Assembly: GCF_001514145.1 (NCBI RefSeq)
Contig: NZ_KQ948673.1
Coordinates: forward strand, 1 to 33,094
Reading direction: 5' to 3'
DNA length: 33,094 nt
From: Streptomyces canus
GTDB taxonomy: Bacteria; Actinomycetota; Actinomycetes; Streptomycetales; Streptomycetaceae
Part shown: positions 30,608 to 33,094 of the stretch, piece after piece
How positions within the stretch are numbered: the stretch's first letter is position 1
Layout of the letters: each line of letters starts with the position of its first letter
Notes under the pieces: model-generated
What the model saw: only the letters and a program-made list of their open reading frames with translations
What the model was told of the DNA's origin: nothing
The model's database searches: none
Translations under genes and position numbers: made by a program

Positions 30608-31363
30608 ATGAATCGTCTTGCGGGCAAGCGCGCCCTCATCACCGGCGGCACGAGCGGGATCGGCCTGGAGACCGCCCAGCGGTTCATCGCGGAGGGGGCC
30701 GACGTGCTGATCACCGGCGTAACCCCGGCCAGCATCGACAAGGCGCGGCAGATCCTCGGGGACAAGGTGCCGGTGGTGCAGGCCGACGCACGCGATCTCG
30801 ACGCGCAGCGCGCCCTGGCGAAGCAGGTGAGTGAGCACTTCGGAAAGCTGGACGTGGTGTTCCTGAACGCCGGCGTCTCGGACTGGCGGCCGTTCGAGGA
30901 CCACACGGAGGACAGTTTCGACCGGCTCTTCGACATCAACGTCAAGAGCGTCTTCTTCCTCACCCAGGCCCTGGTGCCCGTGCTGGCCAACCCGTCCTCG
31001 GTCATCCTGAACGCGTCCGCCAGCGCGCACGGCGGCTACGGGAACTCGAACGCCTACGCCGCGACGAAGGCGGCTGTCTCCTCCCTGATGCGGTCGTGGA
31101 ACGCGGACCTGCTCAAGTCGCACGGCATCCGGTTCAACGCGGTCAGCCCCGGCCCGGTGGACACCCCGCTGTACTCCAAGCTCGGGATCGAGGACCCCGC
31201 GGTGCAGGCGGCGGTCCTGGACCGGCTCAGCTCCAACATCCCGCTGGGTCGCATGGGTCTGCCCGAGGAGGTCGCGGAAGCCGTCGTCTACCTGGCCTCC
31301 GACGCCTCCGCCTTCGCGGTGGGCCAGGACCTTATCCTGGACGGTGGCCAGACCGTCCTCTGA
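30608..31363 (+). CDS. SDR-family oxidoreductase (classical)
   Basis: This 251-residue classical short-chain dehydrogenase has the cofactor loop TGGTSGIG at 13-20, NAG at 92-94, the catalytic Ser in LNASASAHGG, and Tyr and Lys in YAATK, followed by SPGPVDTPLY. The end, ASAFAVGQDLILDGG, is typical of the group. The substrate is unknown; relatives reduce ketones or act on xenobiotics. The start at 30608 follows AAGGA. It is co-transcribed with the downstream TetR gene, and two matched operators lie over its promoter. Confidence 0.92.
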   Translation: MNRLAGKRALITGGTSGIGLETAQRFIAEGADVLITGVTPASIDKARQILGDKVPVVQADARDLDAQRALAKQVSEHFGKLDVVFLNAGVSDWRPFEDHTEDSFDRLFDINVKSVFFLTQALVPVLANPSSVILNASASAHGGYGNSNAYAATKAAVSSLMRSWNADLLKSHGIRFNAVSPGPVDTPLYSKLGIEDPAVQAAVLDRLSSNIPLGRMGLPEEVAEAVVYLASDASAFAVGQDLILDGGQTVL

Positions 31364-31403
31364 CAGCGAGGACACGGCCGGAAGACGGGCGAGGGGCGTG
31401 GGC

Positions 31404-32090
31404 ATGTCGGTGGCGGACCGAGCGGAGACCGGTGGCGACACCTGCCGGCCGGGGTATCACGCGCAGATCAAAGCGGAGAACCGCGCGCGCATCATCCGCG
31501 CCGCCCGCGACCTCTTCCTCGCCCGGGGATACGACAAGACCTCCCTGGCCCAGATCGCCAGGGAGGCCCGCGTCTCCACCGGCACCCTCTTCAAGCGGTA
31601 CCCGTCCAAGGCCGCGCTGTTCGCGGCCGTCACCTCCGAACAGTGGCAGCTGGACGTGGAGTACGCCGAACCGCCCCCGCCCGGTGACCCCCGGTACGGC
31701 CTGGACCACATCGGCCGTGACTACGCCTGCCTGGTCTCGCGGCCCGGCACGGCCGCGCTGTGCCGCCTCATCATCACCGAACTGCCCCAGATGCCGGAAC
31801 TCGCCGACATCGTCGGCACCGGCTTCGCCATCGACCGCGGCCCCTTCTTCGACCGGCTCCGCGACTACCTGGAGGCGGAAGCGCAGGCCGGCACACTCGA
31901 CTTCCGTTCGGCCGACGGACAGCCGCAGTCGGCATCCGAAGTCGCCGAACAGTTCCTCGGCATGATCTGCAGCCAGTTCCTGTGGCCCCAACTCGTACGG
32001 ACCGACTTCGTCCCGCCCAACCCCACCGACGCCGCGATCGTGGACGAAGCCGTCGCCCTCATGCTCAGCCGCTACAGCACCGGATCCTGA
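31404..32090 (+). CDS. TetR-family transcriptional regulator
   Basis: This 228-residue repressor has the TetR DNA-binding domain at about 25-72 (ENRARIIRAARDLFLARGYD, then TSLAQIAREARVSTGTLFKR). The ligand-binding domain follows, with ITELPQMPEL typical of C-terminal TetR subgroup 39-like proteins. ATG 31404 follows GAGGGG; an in-frame ATG at 31344 would overlap the SDR gene by 20 bp and is less likely. It is 40 bp downstream of the SDR gene in an apparent operon. It probably binds the two GGTRAGT palindromes and responds to the SDR's substrate or a related toxic compound. Confidence 0.9.
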   Translation: MSVADRAETGGDTCRPGYHAQIKAENRARIIRAARDLFLARGYDKTSLAQIAREARVSTGTLFKRYPSKAALFAAVTSEQWQLDVEYAEPPPPGDPRYGLDHIGRDYACLVSRPGTAALCRLIITELPQMPELADIVGTGFAIDRGPFFDRLRDYLEAEAQAGTLDFRSADGQPQSASEVAEQFLGMICSQFLWPQLVRTDFVPPNPTDAAIVDEAVALMLSRYSTGS

Positions 32091-32109
32091 ACCCCGGACC
32101 TCCGGTTCA
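32088..32109 (+). terminator. Weak hairpin after the TetR gene
   Basis: TGAACCCCGG and CCGGTTCA pair around ACCT, with two bulged bases. It overlaps the TetR stop codon and could end the operon. Confidence 0.3.
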
Positions 32110-32134
32110 CGCCGCAAGGACGTCGAACGTCGCC

Positions 32135-32275
32135 CTACCGTCGGCAGCGCTCGCGGTCGTCCGTCCAGGAGGTGGGCAGATACAGCCGCCGGTCGACCAG
32201 CGTGCGTCCGCGGCCGGTGGCGTAGGCGAGGAACACACCGATCCGGCAGTTCTCGAAAGCCGCCGGCAGCACGCC
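32135..32275 (-). mobile_element. IS701-family transposase fragment
   Basis: Forty-six codons include AAFENCRIGVFLAYATGRGR and TLVDRRLYLPTSWTDDRERC. This matches the IS701 central block around the second catalytic region (ENCQ-x-GVFLAYA, then LxDRELYLP-x-SWT-x-D-x-x-RC). A TAG interrupts just after RC. The rest of the element is absent. It lies in the 222-bp gap between the TetR gene and lpd, which holds nothing else. Confidence 0.8.
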
Positions 32276-32312
32276 TCCGCGAGAGCGTCACCCATGTCGA
32301 GCCCTCATAACG

Positions 32313-33094
32313 CTACATGTTGATCATGTGGCCGGCGAGGCCGTGCACGGCTTCCTTGACCGCCTCGCCCAGGGTCGGATGGGCGTGGACGTTGCGGGCG
32401 ACCTCGTGGACGGTGAGGTCCCACTGCTGGGCCAGGGTCAGCTCGGGGAGGAGTTCGGTGACGTCGGGGCCGATGAGGTGACCGCCGAGGAGCTCGCCGT
32501 ACTTGGCGTCGCTGATCAGCTTCACGAACCCGGTCGCATCACCCAGGCCGTGCGCCTTGGCGTTCGCGGTGAACGGGAACTTGGCCACCTGGACGTCGAA
32601 GCCCTTCTCCCGCGCCTGTGCCTCGGTGTAGCCGAAGCTGGCGATCTGCGGCTGGCAGAACGTGGACCGCGGGATCATCACGTAGTCCAGCTCCATGGTC
32701 TCCGCGTCCGCGATCGTCTCCGCGGCGACCACACCCATCGCCTCGGCGGCGTGCGCGAGCATCAGCTTCGCGGTGACGTCGCCGATGGCGTAGATGTACG
32801 GGACGGACGTGCGGCAGCGGCCGTCGACGTCGATCGCGCCACGCTCGGTGACGCGCACGCCGGTGTTCTCCAGGCCGTAGCCGGTGACGTTCGGCGCGAA
32901 ACCGATCGCCTGCAGGACCTTGTCGGCCTCCAGCACCTTCTGAGCGCCGTCCTTGCCGGTGACCGTGACACGGACCTGCGGGCCGGACTCGTCGATCGAC
33001 TCGACGCGGGTCGAGGTGAGGACATCGATGCCCAACTTCCGGTACTGCTTGGCCAGTTCGGCGGAGACCTCGGCGTCCTCCAGCGGGGCGACCC
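32313..33094 (-). CDS. lpdA: Dihydrolipoamide dehydrogenase, C-terminal part (runs off the window)
   Basis: The 260 codons present are the NAD-binding, central and interface domains of the E3 flavoprotein that re-oxidises lipoamide of 2-oxo-acid dehydrogenase complexes. Features include VLQAIGFAPNV, the FAD-binding YIYAIGDVTAKLMLAHAAEA, the dimer interface from about IPRSTFCQPQIASFGYTEAQ, and the active-site base in NVHAHPTLGEAVKEA. It ends GLAGHMINM. The N-terminal FAD fold with the CxxxxC disulfide lies beyond position 33094, so the frame is open at the window edge. It is probably a housekeeping gene, but it could be a second copy tied to a branched-chain oxo-acid complex. Confidence 0.92.
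   Translation of the reverse strand, partial: VAPLEDAEVSAELAKQYRKLGIDVLTSTRVESIDESGPQVRVTVTGKDGAQKVLEADKVLQAIGFAPNVTGYGLENTGVRVTERGAIDVDGRCRTSVPYIYAIGDVTAKLMLAHAAEAMGVVAAETIADAETMELDYVMIPRSTFCQPQIASFGYTEAQAREKGFDVQVAKFPFTANAKAHGLGDATGFVKLISDAKYGELLGGHLIGPDVTELLPELTLAQQWDLTVHEVARNVHAHPTLGEAVKEAVHGLAGHMINM

Noticed and set aside
1..33094. CRISPR array, prophage, riboswitch or antibiotic biosynthetic cluster
   Set aside because: No regularly spaced repeats, phage structural genes, recognisable aptamers or biosynthetic core enzymes were found; the SnoaL-like piece alone does not indicate a polyketide cluster.

Overview
The window is high-GC DNA with GTG starts, GGAGG-type ribosome binding sites, leaderless-looking promoters, a twin-arginine exported enzyme and a secreted cellulase carrying a ricin-type lectin domain. 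All of this points to a Streptomyces or close relative, probably an accessory chromosomal region. About 24 genes look intact. Between them lie many broken genes and pieces of at least four insertion-sequence families (IS30, IS630, IS5, IS701) plus an integrase tail, so the region has been rearranged repeatedly.

Layout. Positions 1-4680 hold two alpha/beta hydrolases (a chloroperoxidase-type enzyme and an EstC-like enzyme) among decayed genes: a SnoaL-like fragment, a TehA/SLAC1 transporter front half fused to an XRE regulator that also carries a 20-bp frameshifting duplication, and a second XRE start fused to a DUF4440-like fragment. Positions 4757-6366 hold a secreted family 5 glycoside hydrolase with two palindromes upstream. 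Positions 6427-8195 hold decayed sequence and a YrhK-type membrane protein. Positions 8725-15332 hold a cation/proton antiporter, a family 15 glycoside hydrolase, a DUF2254 membrane protein and a sulfite-oxidase-like molybdoenzyme.

The centrepiece is 15902-21695. A DeoR regulator is transcribed away from an apparent operon encoding a KdgT-type permease, a RuBisCO-like protein (RLP), a DUF1537 acid-sugar kinase and a threonine-dehydrogenase-like zinc dehydrogenase. Two matching palindromes in the divergent gap are likely DeoR operators. The simplest reading is import of an acid sugar, oxidation to a 3-oxo acid, phosphorylation, then decarboxylation by the RLP in place of the aldolase-like decarboxylase OtnC. 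The RLP keeps most RuBisCO catalytic residues but has Asn at the position of RuBisCO Lys177.

Positions 21993-22756 are a rearrangement scar where two divergently oriented genes both lack their 5' ends and meet within 2 bp. Positions 22830-26287 hold an amidase, a quinone oxidoreductase and an HxlR regulator; a 26-bp element recurs upstream of the amidase and between the other two genes, suggesting a local HxlR regulon. Positions 26790-29552 hold an HSDL2-like SDR, a divergent acyl-CoA dehydrogenase and a MarR regulator. Positions 29592-30535 are an IS/integrase graveyard. Positions 30512-32090 hold an SDR-TetR operon with two matched operators exactly 50 bp apart. The window ends with an IS701 fragment and the 3' part of a dihydrolipoamide dehydrogenase gene.
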